Below, piece after piece: positions 16,278-25,500 of a DNA stretch of 28,699 bases. The stretch's first letter is position 1. Each line of letters begins with the position of its first letter. The stretch comes from JANMEX01 sp043776635 (GTDB lineage: Bacteria > Pseudomonadota > Alphaproteobacteria > Rhizobiales > Rhizobiaceae), in assembly GCA_043776635.1 (NCBI GenBank), contig JAYVRA010000043.1, positions 1 through 28,699 of the forward strand, given 5' to 3'. The notes under the pieces are model-generated. The model ran no database searches. It was not told the origin of the DNA and saw only the letters and a list, made by a program, of their open reading frames with translations. Made by a program: the position numbers and the translations under genes.

Positions 16278-17092
16278 ACGGTAAATGGTCCCGCTTTAAT
16301 GTCATCTCGGTCGCACTCGGCTTCGCATTCCTCTATTTGCCGATTTTGCTGCTGGTGATATTTTCCTTCAATGAATCCAAATTGGTCACTGTTTGGGGCG
16401 GCTTTTCGACTAAATGGTATGTCTCACTCTTCCATAATACCGGACTGAAGGATGCCGCATGGGTGACAGTGCGCGTCGGGCTTTTATCGGCCTCGATGGC
16501 GACAATACTGGGAACGTTGGGTGCACTAGCACTAACGCGCTACACCCGCTTCCATGGACGGATATTATTCTCCGGCATGATTTATGCGCCACTGGTGATG
16601 CCGGAAGTCATCACGGGTCTGTCACTGCTGTTGCTGTTCGTTGCCATCGGCTTTGATCGCGGCTTTTGGACTGTGACACTAGCCCACACAACACTCACAA
16701 TGTGCTTTGTGGCCGTTGTTGTGCAATCGCGCCTCGTCACCTTTGATCGCTCGCTCGAGGAAGCAGCGATGGATTTGGGTGCGACGCCCGTGACGACTTT
16801 CATGAGGATAACGTTGCCGATCATCATGCCCGCTGTTGTCTCCGGCTGGATGCTGGCGTTTACTCTGTCGCTGGACGATCTGGTTATCGCCAGCTTCACG
16901 TCCGGCCCGGGCGCTACTACGCTGCCCATGAAAATTTACAGCCAAGTCCGCCTCGGCGTGACACCTGAAATCAATGCGGTATGCACCCTGATGATCGCCT
17001 TTGTGGCAGTTGGCGTCTTGGCAACCGGCATCTTGGGCAAGCGCCGCGAAGTGCAGCGCGTGCGGGATGAACAGGCAGCACTACGGGGGTAG
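16274..17092 (+). CDS. potI: polyamine ABC transporter permease (PotI type)
   Basis: A 272-residue inner-membrane permease and partner of PotH. It has about six membrane segments, with LGFAFLYLPILLLVIFSFNES at the N terminus and the EAA loop in LEEAAMDLGATPVTTFMRI. The segment LAFTLSLDDLVIASFTSGPG is highly characteristic of PotI/PotC. GGAGG at 16262-16266 inside the end of potH provides its ribosome binding site. It is the last gene of the operon; no clear intrinsic terminator follows, only weak dyads and an inverted repeat at 17255-17290. Confidence 0.94.
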   Translation: MNGKWSRFNVISVALGFAFLYLPILLLVIFSFNESKLVTVWGGFSTKWYVSLFHNTGLKDAAWVTVRVGLLSASMATILGTLGALALTRYTRFHGRILFSGMIYAPLVMPEVITGLSLLLLFVAIGFDRGFWTVTLAHTTLTMCFVAVVVQSRLVTFDRSLEEAAMDLGATPVTTFMRITLPIIMPAVVSGWMLAFTLSLDDLVIASFTSGPGATTLPMKIYSQVRLGVTPEINAVCTLMIAFVAVGVLATGILGKRREVQRVRDEQAALRG

Positions 17093-17254
17093 AACTTTTT
17101 AGAGTATTGCTCGCAAAAGTAGTTTCTTTTTTGCGTTAAAACGATGAGATAAAACAATGGCTTAGGCGCTGTTTTGGTCCCATCAAAACGAGATGCGCTC
17201 TAAATGATGAGGAACACTTCAGGCCCAAGAACAATGCAACATGCAAAGGGGTTT

Positions 17255-17290
17255 TGTGTCTCGTTGTGTTATCCATTGATACGAGACACA
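17255..17290. repeat. inverted repeat between convergent potI and the AsmA-like gene
   Basis: TGTGTCTCGT (17255-17264) and ACGAGACACA (17281-17290) are perfect 10-base arms with a 16-base loop. Neither direction has a T-run after the stem, so a Rho-independent terminator is doubtful. It lies in the 214-base region between two gene ends, where it could block convergent transcription or protect 3' ends. Confidence 0.5.
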
Positions 17291-17306
17291 CTCACATAAA
17301 CGCACA

Positions 17307-19301
17307 TCAAGGATTGGTCTTGGTCATAATCGTAACGTAAGGCTCTTTCCACGCCCCTCCGAGGAAAAACGGAATTAGCTCGGGTCCGTTCGATATATTG
17401 TCATTCGTGATGACGCCATTCATAGCGACGCCGCCTGATGTGAAGGGAAGTGCTCCTGCAACAACTAACCGCTTGTCTGCTAAGACCATTTCACCGGCGT
17501 CAACAATGACAACAGCGTCATTTATTGTGCCATCAATTGTTAAAGATTGCAGCAAAGTGATGCCGGAATAAAGCGTTGGAAGAGCAAACAATTTTTCGGA
17601 TTGGAGCGACGAAACAAAACTCTCGCTGTTGAAATTGCGCACCATCCCCACGCCTGATTTTATGGAAAATTTTCCTGAACCATTTATAAAAATTGCCTCT
17701 AAGCTGGAAAATGTTCCTTCTAGATCAATAAATCCGTCTATTGGCGCACCCAGAGTGGGAATGACTGGCGAAATGCCAGGCAATTGATCCTGAGAAAACC
17801 CCAAGAGAGCAACGTTTAAATGTGCTATTTTGAACGCCTCCGGGCCCGAAAGACGAAGTGATGCCTTAAGGTTGCCGCCAGCAAATTTGCCATCACCAAT
17901 ATCGAAATCAGCGTTTCCATTGGTAATGCGGATTGCCCCGGCAGGATCACTAATCGTCAAGTTTCCAGCGATGCCGGCATTAGCGGATATCCGCAAATCC
18001 AAATCCAGTTGGTTCAAAAAGCTAAAATTTTGGCGAACCATACCGCGCGAGTTCAGAGAAAAAGCCTCAGCAATCGATTTAAGATCAACTCTACCAAAAG
18101 CCAAAGTTCCTGATATTTTTGGCGGGCTCAGTTCCGGATCTACCTCTAGTGCCCCGGTGCCCTCACTGCCCGATAATGATAAAACAAGATTGTCAAATTT
18201 CATTTTACCTTGGTCAGTTGTTAATTTGGAATCGATGGTTAGAGCACCAATAGCCTCACCGGCAATGATATTTGCCTTTGACCATGTCATAAAGCGTTCA
18301 AGCGACGGTATCTCGGCAGTAATCCGCCCGTCTGCGGTAGCCATCAGTGCGGAGTTAGTTTTGCCTTGAAATTGAAAATTCAGTGTAGGCGACTTAAAAC
18401 TGAAATCGAGATCACTAAATCCTGATGCTAACAAAATAACAGGCGAGGCAATAGTGACCCTCACCTCGATCGTTTCATCATGCCACATCAATGATCCGTT
18501 GATAATTGCACTGGATTTTAGCTCAGCCCAAGAAAATGTACCATTAATTTGCGAATATTCTTCTCTTTGACCGTTTGCGTCTAAGAGTTGCAGCGAACTA
18601 TTTGTAAGTAATATTGATCCAAAAAAATTATTGCCCAAGCTCTTAACGTCATGCGTTTGTGAATTTTCAGAAGATGACAAAGCGCTTTTAGTGACTGCTG
18701 CGTTGACTGGCTGATGGGGGTCATTTGGTATACCAACGGTTGTCCGGGTAACGAGAATTTTTGCGCCGTCCAAGTGAATCTCATTGATAGCTATAATACC
18801 CCTTAACGCCTGAAAAATAGAAAGACGGGCTTCCAAAATTGGGGCACTAAATGAAACTGGACCCGTTTGATTAAGCGTTAGGACATCTGTGGTACGGATT
18901 TGAAATCCAGGGAAAAATGACACTTCAAGCTGTCCATTGATATGAACTTGGTTACCTGTCAGCGAACTAAATTCGCTTTCCAGCTTGGTTTTAATACTAT
19001 CGCTACTAAAACGAGATTTTAAAGTGGCGTGGGCAAGCGCAAATATCGAGAAAATGACAATAATCGTAGCCAACAACCACCCCAATTTTCGGGTTTTATG
19101 TTTCTGGCGGGCCGATTTGATCCATTCTTTGAGCATAATAAGCGGTGTAAAGTATCGCCATCTTATTGCAAGGCGAACGACTGTTTGTGGCCCGGTTCGC
19201 GGTTCAGAGCGTCGCGCCAAAAACGGTATGCGGTTTTTTGGAGAAAAGCGATGTTCAAACAAAACGTTAGAGCGCCAAGCCGATTCAATATTGGCGTCCA
19301 T
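17307..19301 (-). CDS. AsmA-family membrane-anchored protein
   Basis: A 664-residue protein anchored by one hydrophobic helix (LLATIIVIFSIFALAHATL, about 74-93), with a large periplasmic part rich in beta strands. AsmA-like features are the IKTKLESEFSSLTGNQVHINGQLEVSFFPGF region just after the anchor and the C-terminal block with GVGMVRNFN and VDAGEMVLADKRLVVAG. AsmA relatives affect outer-membrane lipid transport and assembly. The start is uncertain: ATG 19301 gives a 55-residue arginine-rich lead, while ATG 19136 (MLKEWIKSARQ) puts the helix at about 19-38 and looks more natural, but neither has a good ribosome binding site. Upstream lie paired CtrA-like boxes. Confidence 0.8.
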   Translation of the reverse strand: MDANIESAWRSNVLFEHRFSPKNRIPFLARRSEPRTGPQTVVRLAIRWRYFTPLIMLKEWIKSARQKHKTRKLGWLLATIIVIFSIFALAHATLKSRFSSDSIKTKLESEFSSLTGNQVHINGQLEVSFFPGFQIRTTDVLTLNQTGPVSFSAPILEARLSIFQALRGIIAINEIHLDGAKILVTRTTVGIPNDPHQPVNAAVTKSALSSSENSQTHDVKSLGNNFFGSILLTNSSLQLLDANGQREEYSQINGTFSWAELKSSAIINGSLMWHDETIEVRVTIASPVILLASGFSDLDFSFKSPTLNFQFQGKTNSALMATADGRITAEIPSLERFMTWSKANIIAGEAIGALTIDSKLTTDQGKMKFDNLVLSLSGSEGTGALEVDPELSPPKISGTLAFGRVDLKSIAEAFSLNSRGMVRQNFSFLNQLDLDLRISANAGIAGNLTISDPAGAIRITNGNADFDIGDGKFAGGNLKASLRLSGPEAFKIAHLNVALLGFSQDQLPGISPVIPTLGAPIDGFIDLEGTFSSLEAIFINGSGKFSIKSGVGMVRNFNSESFVSSLQSEKLFALPTLYSGITLLQSLTIDGTINDAVVIVDAGEMVLADKRLVVAGALPFTSGGVAMNGVITNDNISNGPELIPFFLGGAWKEPYVTIMTKTNP

Positions 19302-19431
19302 CGCTCTAAGCTCGAATTCTAATTAGATTATTGCCTGCGTATGGCGTATTTAATTTATTTATGATGAAATGGAAAAGCAGCGGTTTGCAACCATAATCTG
19401 CTTCCTTCACTGTTCGAGGACATCGTAATGG

Positions 19432-19519
19432 TTAACAAATCCTTGACCAATAATTTACCTAGTTAAAACAACGCAGTGAGTTATCGACAAAGTTAACATT
19501 GCGATTAAGGATTTGTTAA
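19432..19519. promoter_or_regulatory. paired inverted CtrA-like boxes upstream of the AsmA-like gene
   Basis: TTAACAAATCCTTGA (19432-19446) and, on the other strand, TTAACAAATCCTTAA (19519-19505) are the same 15-mer with one difference, in opposite orientation. The second is a perfect TTAA-N7-TTAA, the CtrA consensus, and the first matches 7 of 8 fixed bases. Between them lie three further TTAA and a DnaA-box-like TTATCGACA (19481-19489). Outside these elements and the hairpin at 19610-19638, the 335-base region 19302-19636 shows no gene. Confidence 0.55.
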
Positions 19520-19520
19520 T

Positions 19521-19638
19521 CAACAGGCGTCATCGTCAACTTAACTCAGGATGTTAATTGTACACTTATTTTTTGGCCTCCGACACGATTCCTACAGCCC
19601 GATATTTTTGGCGCCGGTTCATCCGGCGCCATTTTTTT
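19521..19638 (+). ncRNA. candidate small RNA ending at an orphan terminator
   Basis: A rightward intrinsic terminator (19610-19638) has no gene in front of it on the plus strand, and the stretch between it and the paired boxes is AT-rich and non-coding. That fits a short untranslated transcript of roughly 100 bases; the 5' end is a guess. The sequence carries TTTTTTGGCCTCCGAC, with a CCTCC core, upstream of the terminator. No family is recognised and no clear promoter is seen. Confidence 0.25.
19610..19638 (+). terminator. orphan rightward intrinsic terminator
   Basis: GGCGCCGG (19610-19617) pairs with CCGGCGCC (19623-19630) around TTCAT and is followed by A and seven T on the plus strand. 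On the minus strand, the direction of the fbpB-like gene that ends here, the stem is followed by A-rich sequence, so it works only rightward. The T-run overlaps the last bases of the fbpB-like stop codon. Confidence 0.7.
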
Positions 19639-21316
19639 ATCCGTGCCTGTCTGCTGCCAGAGACCGCGATAGAATGAGGACGGGCGCAAGACTTGTCGCC
19701 ACAATTGCCAGCGCTGCCACCGAGCCGTCCGCGACGGCTGCGCGCGAGGCATTTTCATAGACAAGTGTAGCAAGCGTGTTGAACCCGAGTGGCCGTAGTA
19801 GGATAGTGGCGGAAAGCTCTTTGATTGTATCAACAAAAACCAGAACGAGACCGGTTTGTATCGCGGGTCTCAGCAGTGGAAGCATAATGGTGCGACTTGT
19901 ACCCCACGCACTGTGACCCAGGTTACGTGCAGCGTGGTCCAAGTTTGGCGGTAGCTTCTGTAAGGCCGAACTCAATGTAGATCCTGCAACAGCCATAAAC
20001 CGAACCGTAGCGGCCAAAATCACTGCAAATGCAGAGCCGGATAGAACAAGGCCAAGTGGTATGCCCGCCAGTGTCCGCGATATATTATTGATCCAGCCGT
20101 CCATCGTCGTTAGTGCGAACAATAGACCAAGACCAAGCACTGTTCCCGGCATGGCGTAGCCGCTGGTCGCAAGCTTTACCAAAAGATGCCAACGGTTAAG
20201 TGCCACCATCCGCCCAACGTGCAACAAAAAAAGGCTCATGCCAACTGTCACAATGGCAGTAACGGCGCCAACATAGATGCTGGTAACCAGTGCCGCATGA
20301 AATTCTGGTGATGCAAGTTGGTCAAGCCGTTTAAGCGCAAAGCGCAACAGTACGAAGAGCGGAATGCCAAAGCCAATAATAATAGGCATCGCGCAAGCCA
20401 ATACGGCTACATACGCATGAAGTCCCTCCAATCGTTGTCGCGAGGTCGTTGCCATAATATGGCTGGCCCTCCCGGCGTTAAAACGTAACTGGCGTCGGGC
20501 ATAAGACTCAACCCAAATCAGAGCAAGCACCAAGATTAGCAATATAACGGCCAGTTGCGCCGCGCCGCCAAGGCTGCCACGCCCCAGCCATGTGTTATAA
20601 ATTGAGAATGTCAGCGTCTTTACGCCAAGATATTCGACCGCACCAATGTCGTTGAGCGTCTCCATCAATGCCAGCGCCACGCCCGCCGCGACAGCCGGTC
20701 GCGCCATCGGTAGCAACACCTGAAAGAACACTCGCGCCCGCGAGGCACCAAGCGAACGGGCAACATCAGCGGCATTGCGCCCTTGCATAAGGAAAACAAC
20801 ACGGCTGGTGAGATAGACATAAGGATAGAGCACCGACGAAATAATAAATCCCGCGCCCCAAACCGAGCGAATGTCTGGAAACCAATAGTCGCGGTGCGTT
20901 TTGTAGCCCATAATCCCTCGCAATGCCGTTTGAACAGGGCCGGCGAAGGTCAAAAAATCCACAAAACAATAGGATGCGATGTAGGCCGGAACTGCCACCG
21001 GGAGCACAAGCATCCACGAGAGTGTCCGTCGCAAGGGAAACTCATAAGTGATGATGAGATAGGCACTAACCACGCCTATAGACGATGTCAGCAAACCAAC
21101 AATCAACATCAATTGCACAGTTGTTTTTAGCGAGCTTGGCAGCACTGTGGTGAAAAGGTCTGCAATATCCGAAGCGTCGCTTGTCCCTGCCAAAATCAGC
21201 AGTGAAATGAATGGAAGCACCATCAATGCCACAATAAGCCCGATCGCACCAATCAAAAGCGGGTGACGGCGCACGCGCATGACGGCAAGATTTGATGATG
21301 AGGCTAAGTTAGACAT
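19637..21316 (-). CDS. fbpB: ferric iron ABC transporter permease, fused two-domain (FbpB/AfuB type)
   Basis: A 559-residue inner-membrane permease with about twelve hydrophobic segments in two homologous halves. Each half has an EAA-type loop: ADVARSLGASRARVFFQV in the first and DHAARNLGHSAWGTSRTI in the second. This single-chain double permease is typical of FbpB, SfuB and AfuB, which import Fe3+ from the periplasm. The binding-protein gene lies directly upstream on the same strand, and the pair is separated by a stem-loop. No ATPase gene (fbpC) follows; the next gene is an AsmA-like protein. The ATPase must be encoded elsewhere or be shared. Confidence 0.9.
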   Translation of the reverse strand: MSNLASSSNLAVMRVRRHPLLIGAIGLIVALMVLPFISLLILAGTSDASDIADLFTTVLPSSLKTTVQLMLIVGLLTSSIGVVSAYLIITYEFPLRRTLSWMLVLPVAVPAYIASYCFVDFLTFAGPVQTALRGIMGYKTHRDYWFPDIRSVWGAGFIISSVLYPYVYLTSRVVFLMQGRNAADVARSLGASRARVFFQVLLPMARPAVAAGVALALMETLNDIGAVEYLGVKTLTFSIYNTWLGRGSLGGAAQLAVILLILVLALIWVESYARRQLRFNAGRASHIMATTSRQRLEGLHAYVAVLACAMPIIIGFGIPLFVLLRFALKRLDQLASPEFHAALVTSIYVGAVTAIVTVGMSLFLLHVGRMVALNRWHLLVKLATSGYAMPGTVLGLGLLFALTTMDGWINNISRTLAGIPLGLVLSGSAFAVILAATVRFMAVAGSTLSSALQKLPPNLDHAARNLGHSAWGTSRTIMLPLLRPAIQTGLVLVFVDTIKELSATILLRPLGFNTLATLVYENASRAAVADGSVAALAIVATSLAPVLILSRSLAADRHG

Positions 21317-21347
21317 GGACTGTTCTAATCAGTTCAAAGACAAATGA

Positions 21348-21381
21348 AAACAGGCGCAAACTGCAGAGTGCGCGCCTGTTT
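21348..21381 (-). other. stem-loop between the iron-binding protein and permease genes
   Basis: AAACAGGCGC (21348-21357) and GCGCCTGTTT (21372-21381) are perfect 10-base arms with a 14-base loop, just after the binding-protein stop. On the minus strand the stem ends in TTT and is followed by TCATTTG, so it can act as a partial terminator or 3' stabiliser that lowers permease relative to binding protein. Confidence 0.65.
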
Positions 21382-21401
21382 CAACAGTCTGAATTTGTGT
21401 T

Positions 21402-22454
21402 TCAGTTGTCCGGGCCATCGTCATAGCCAACCTTGTCCACCATTTCCGACGCCAGTCTGCGATTTTTGGCTATATCCGCCAGCGCCAGACTGTCGCCATG
21501 CAAAGGTCCCCACGCGGCTACCAGCGCTGACGGCGCAATGTTAGGGTCAATAGGATATTCAAATACCTGCTCGGCATAGATATTCTGGGCTTCCGGGCTT
21601 GTCAAAAACTCCATTAATGCCAAGGCCTGCGTCTTATCCGGCGCATATTTTGCCATCGCCATGCCGGAGATATTCACATGGCTGCCACGATCGGTCGCAG
21701 CAGAATTAGGGAACAGGAGCTTGATCGACGCCGCCCATTGCTGCTGTTCCGGCTCCTTGGTGTTACTGATCATTTGGCCGATATAATAGGTGTTACCCAG
21801 CGCTAAATCACACTCACCGGCAAAGATCGCCTTAGCTTGGTCATAATCGCTGCCTTCAGGCTTTCGAGCCAAATTGGCCTTAAGACCTGTCAACCAGGCT
21901 TCTGCCCTTTCCGCACCTTCATGCGCAATGATAGAGGAAAGCAGTGCCAAATTATAATCATGCTGGCCGGAACGGGTGCAGATTTTGCCTTTCCACTTCG
22001 GGTCAGCAAGTTCAGCGTAAGTAATCTCATTCTGTGCCACGCGCTCTTTCGACGCGTAGACAATGCGTGCCCGTTTGGTCAGGCCAAACCAATTGCCTGC
22101 CGGATCACGATATTGTGCCGGTATCGCCGCATTGATTCTTTCATCAACAACCGGCTGCGTCACGCCTTTTTCGGCAATTGCTGTCAGGCGGGCAATGTCC
22201 ACCGTTAGAATAACATCGGCTGGCGAATTTTCACCTTCAGCCGCAATGCGCTCCTGCAATCCTTTATCCAGGAAAAGCACGTTGGTTTTAATGCCGGTTT
22301 TCTTAGTAAAGGCGTCCAGCACAGGCGCGATCAGCGACGGCTGGCGGTAGGAATAAACATTCACCAAGTCTTGGGCAGAAGCTATTCCTGGTGTCAAAAA
22401 TAATGTGAGGGAAGCAAATAGTGGACGCACAAAAGCGCGGTAAGCCAAGATCAT
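21402..22454 (-). CDS. fbpA: periplasmic ferric iron-binding protein (FbpA/FutA type)
   Basis: This binding protein captures Fe3+ in the periplasm for FbpB. The ATG at 22454 is chosen because GGAG lies 7 bases before it and the product then begins with a clear signal peptide ending in PGIASA-QD (cleavage near residue 27); in-frame ATGs further upstream would bury it. The mature protein opens VNVYSYRQPSLIAPVLDAF. Tyr223-Tyr224 in LGNTYYIGQM is the tyrosine pair that binds iron in this family. The total is 350 residues. It is the first gene of a two-gene unit. An imperfect Irr/ICE-like sequence lies about 120 bases upstream. Confidence 0.92.
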   Translation of the reverse strand: MILAYRAFVRPLFASLTLFLTPGIASAQDLVNVYSYRQPSLIAPVLDAFTKKTGIKTNVLFLDKGLQERIAAEGENSPADVILTVDIARLTAIAEKGVTQPVVDERINAAIPAQYRDPAGNWFGLTKRARIVYASKERVAQNEITYAELADPKWKGKICTRSGQHDYNLALLSSIIAHEGAERAEAWLTGLKANLARKPEGSDYDQAKAIFAGECDLALGNTYYIGQMISNTKEPEQQQWAASIKLLFPNSAATDRGSHVNISGMAMAKYAPDKTQALALMEFLTSPEAQNIYAEQVFEYPIDPNIAPSALVAAWGPLHGDSLALADIAKNRRLASEMVDKVGYDDGPDN

Positions 22455-22570
22455 GTCAGTCTCCATACCATCGAGGTTCAAGGCCCCGGGGAAAGTGCGG
22501 CGCACCGCTGACACATGCCTATTGAGCCGCCATCAAGGCGTCAACATGACATTCGTAAAATCTGCGCTTG

Positions 22571-22587
22571 ATTAGAATGGTTCGATA
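22571..22587. promoter_or_regulatory. imperfect ICE/Irr-like box upstream of fbpA
   Basis: ATTAGAATGGTTCGATA resembles the iron control element TTTAGAA-N3-TTCTAAA at 11 of 14 fixed positions. Irr is the main haem/iron regulator of Hyphomicrobiales and the downstream gene is for iron uptake. The site also touches the end of the kinase gene. The match is modest. Confidence 0.25.
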
Positions 22588-25500
22588 TTAATTTGCCAAT
22601 ACTCGGGTGGATGGAAACGTTATCTCCACCAGTGTGCCTTGTCCCGGTGTCGAGCTGATTATAAATGCCGCACGGTTCGCCTCAGCCATGGCCTTGGTCA
22701 GTGGCAGGCCCAGCCCTGTGCCATCGCCGCGCTCGCGCTTTAACGCATTGATTTGTTTGAATGGCTTCATGGCTTGCTCAATTTCCTGCGCACTCATTCC
22801 AACCCCGGTATCGCGCACGCGGATGACAACGCCGCCGGTCAGCTCATAGGCGGTGGAGATGATAACCTGCCCGCCAGCGCCCGTGTAACGCACAGCATTG
22901 GACAATAAATTCAACGCAATCTGCTTCACCGAGCGCAAATCCGCCACCACTTCCGGCAATTCCGAGGCAAAGCTGGAACGGATGATGACCCGCTCCCGGT
23001 TAGCCTGCGGCTGCATCATGGATACTGCCTCGGACAAAGCTTCGTTCAGCGAAACCGCCTCAAAATCCATCTCCTGCTGTCCGGCCTCAATCTTGGAAAT
23101 ATCCAAAAGATCATTGACCAGATCCAAGACATGACGACCGGAGCGATTGATATCTTTGAGATAATCAAGATAGCGCAAATTACCCACCGGCCCGAAACGC
23201 TCCTCGGTCATCAGGTCGGAAAATCCGATTATGGCATTGAGCGGCGTGCGGATTTCATGGCTCACGCGGGCGAGAAACTCTGACTTCTGTGTTGACGCAT
23301 GTTCAGCGGCGCGGCGTGCAGCGTTCAGCTCTTCTTCAGCGCGTTTCCACTGCGTAATATCACGCAATACCGCGCAATAACCATTGGCACCAGCCAAACG
23401 CCCGATTGTCATAAATAGCGGAATAAACCGCCCATGCGCCTCGCGGCCAATCACTTCGCGCCCGTCATTCATCAGGCTCGCAACACCGGTTCCGTTGAGG
23501 TTGGAAAGATAGTCCGATGCAATACGCTGGCTTTCAACGGCAAAAAGCTGCGTGAACGGTTTGCCCGCCACCATGGCAGGATCAAATCCAAACAGCGCTT
23601 CTGCGGATTGGTTGATGTCACGGATTGTGTTGTCATTATTGACAAAAATCACACCATCTGTAGCTGTTTCCAGCACAGAAGAAAGCTCAGCCACCTCCTG
23701 CTTGAGGTCAATAACATCGCTCGACGGAGCAGGAACAATCGCCTCAATTTGCCGCATAGAAAGTAGCAGCGCATGACCACCCTTCCATGCAACTGAGTGC
23801 AAATGCGCACGCACCGGAACATCAGTTTCGTAAGCTGTGCGCAATACAGAGTTAGACGCACCAGGCGTCTCACCATCATCCGCACCGGGACGCAAGAGAT
23901 GCTCAAGCCCGCCCGCATCGCGCAAATCATCTAGTGAGCGATAGCCGCAAATGTCGAAAAACGCCTGATTTGCGAACAAGAGTTTGTCGCCAGTATGCAC
24001 CAATATAGGGATTGGCAGGCGCGACAAAATTGGTGCCTCGTCTAACGGGTTCCCTACGATAGAAGCACTGTTGCCGTTGATTTCGCCAGCGTCATCATCC
24101 TGCGCTGAATCTTCAGGCTCAATATCAAGCAGGGAGATCGTTGCAGGCGCAATGATTTTGTCCGGCGTGGTAGCTTGAGCGATTGCAAAATCTTGTGGGG
24201 ATGCGCCATCTATCGCGGCTAGGTCGTCAAGTTCATTGTCTTCAAGCTCTGCATCGTCGATCTCAAAATCTTCGCTATTGGCATCCGCATAAGCAAAATC
24301 TGAAACAACAGCGGCACTCTCGTCGCTTTGCTCGTGATCTGCTTTGGTTTCGACAGCCGCAATTTCAGGGGCGTGCGACGGCGTTAAGTCCGGTCTAATC
24401 AACCCTTCGCGGCGCAGACGCTCGGCAATCTCCCGAAACGCATTGCGCTCCACGGGTGAAAGCGAGCCTTCATCGCTGGCGTCACTTGCCCGCTCGCGTG
24501 TCGCGCGCCTCTCTACCAGGCGAATAATGTTTTGGTCCAGCGCGGCGCGGATAACAGGCTTGGCAGTTTCCAGCGCAGGCACTTCGCCCTGCCACGGGTC
24601 ACTTTTAAATTCGTCGTCAATGAAATCGATTGTGTCTGGAGGCGTCTCCGGCAAGGCATCAGCAACTGTAGTGAGGCCGTCCAAATCTGAACTAAAATCA
24701 ATAGGGTTTTCCAGAGCTGACGGGACCGTGATGATCTCTTCAATGGCAGCAGACACCACAGATGTCGAGTTGGCAGCTAACGTCGCAGGTTTTGCCAACG
24801 CCAGCCCGATCGCTTCAGGGTCAATCACCGCATCGGCCAAGCGCACAATGCCAAACCCGCGAAATCCTTCAAAGCGCCGCTCGCGATCATAAACTGGCAG
24901 CGCTGCCAAATCCACCGGCGCACGAAGGTCCGTACCTTCAATTGGCCAAAATACGCTACGACCGGACCATGTGTCATGCCGTTCCAAAAGATCAGTTATT
25001 TCTGCCCCTGGATCGAGCCCGAACACTTGCGCGACCTCGCGGAACGTCCGGCCGACAATATCCGCAGCATGGGGACCGACGGCAGCGCCAAATTCCGGCG
25101 ACACAAAATTGAAAAAGCCCGCGCCGTCAATTTTCCAAACGAACCGCGTTGGCGCTGCATCTGGATCGTAAGCAAAGTTTGCAGCAAACGGAATAACTGA
25201 TGCAGGCGTCGCATGAATAATGGGGTCAACAATTGATGTTTGAATGCTTTGAGGTACCGAAATTTCCGGTTCAAGGTCAGCGCCCGATATTACCACATTT
25301 ATATTTGGAGTTGGTTCTGCCGTCGCCGCCGGCCCAAATTTATTCATAAATGGCGGCGTCACTTGCTCCACATCGCCAATTGCCAGCACAATATAACGGG
25401 CAGGGTCTTCAGATAGCTGGCCGATGCCGACGGGAACATTGCGCGCGCCAACACGTAAGCGCCGCTTGACCATCCGGTCGTTTTCGCGGGCGGTATCTCG

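Noticed and set aside
19432..19519. A chromosomal replication origin, because of CtrA-like boxes, a DnaA-like box and AT-rich sequence
   Set aside because: Only one imperfect DnaA box is seen and none of the usual origin neighbours (dnaA, hemE, parAB, repABC) is present; promoter control is simpler.
19551..19760. 69-residue plus-strand frame running through the orphan terminator
   Set aside because: It crosses a strong terminator and continues antisense into fbpB; not a plausible gene.
24344..24892. Long plus-strand frame opposite the kinase gene (182 residues)
   Set aside because: Antisense shadow of pdhS codons; serine/arginine-rich with no recognisable motif and no ribosome binding site.
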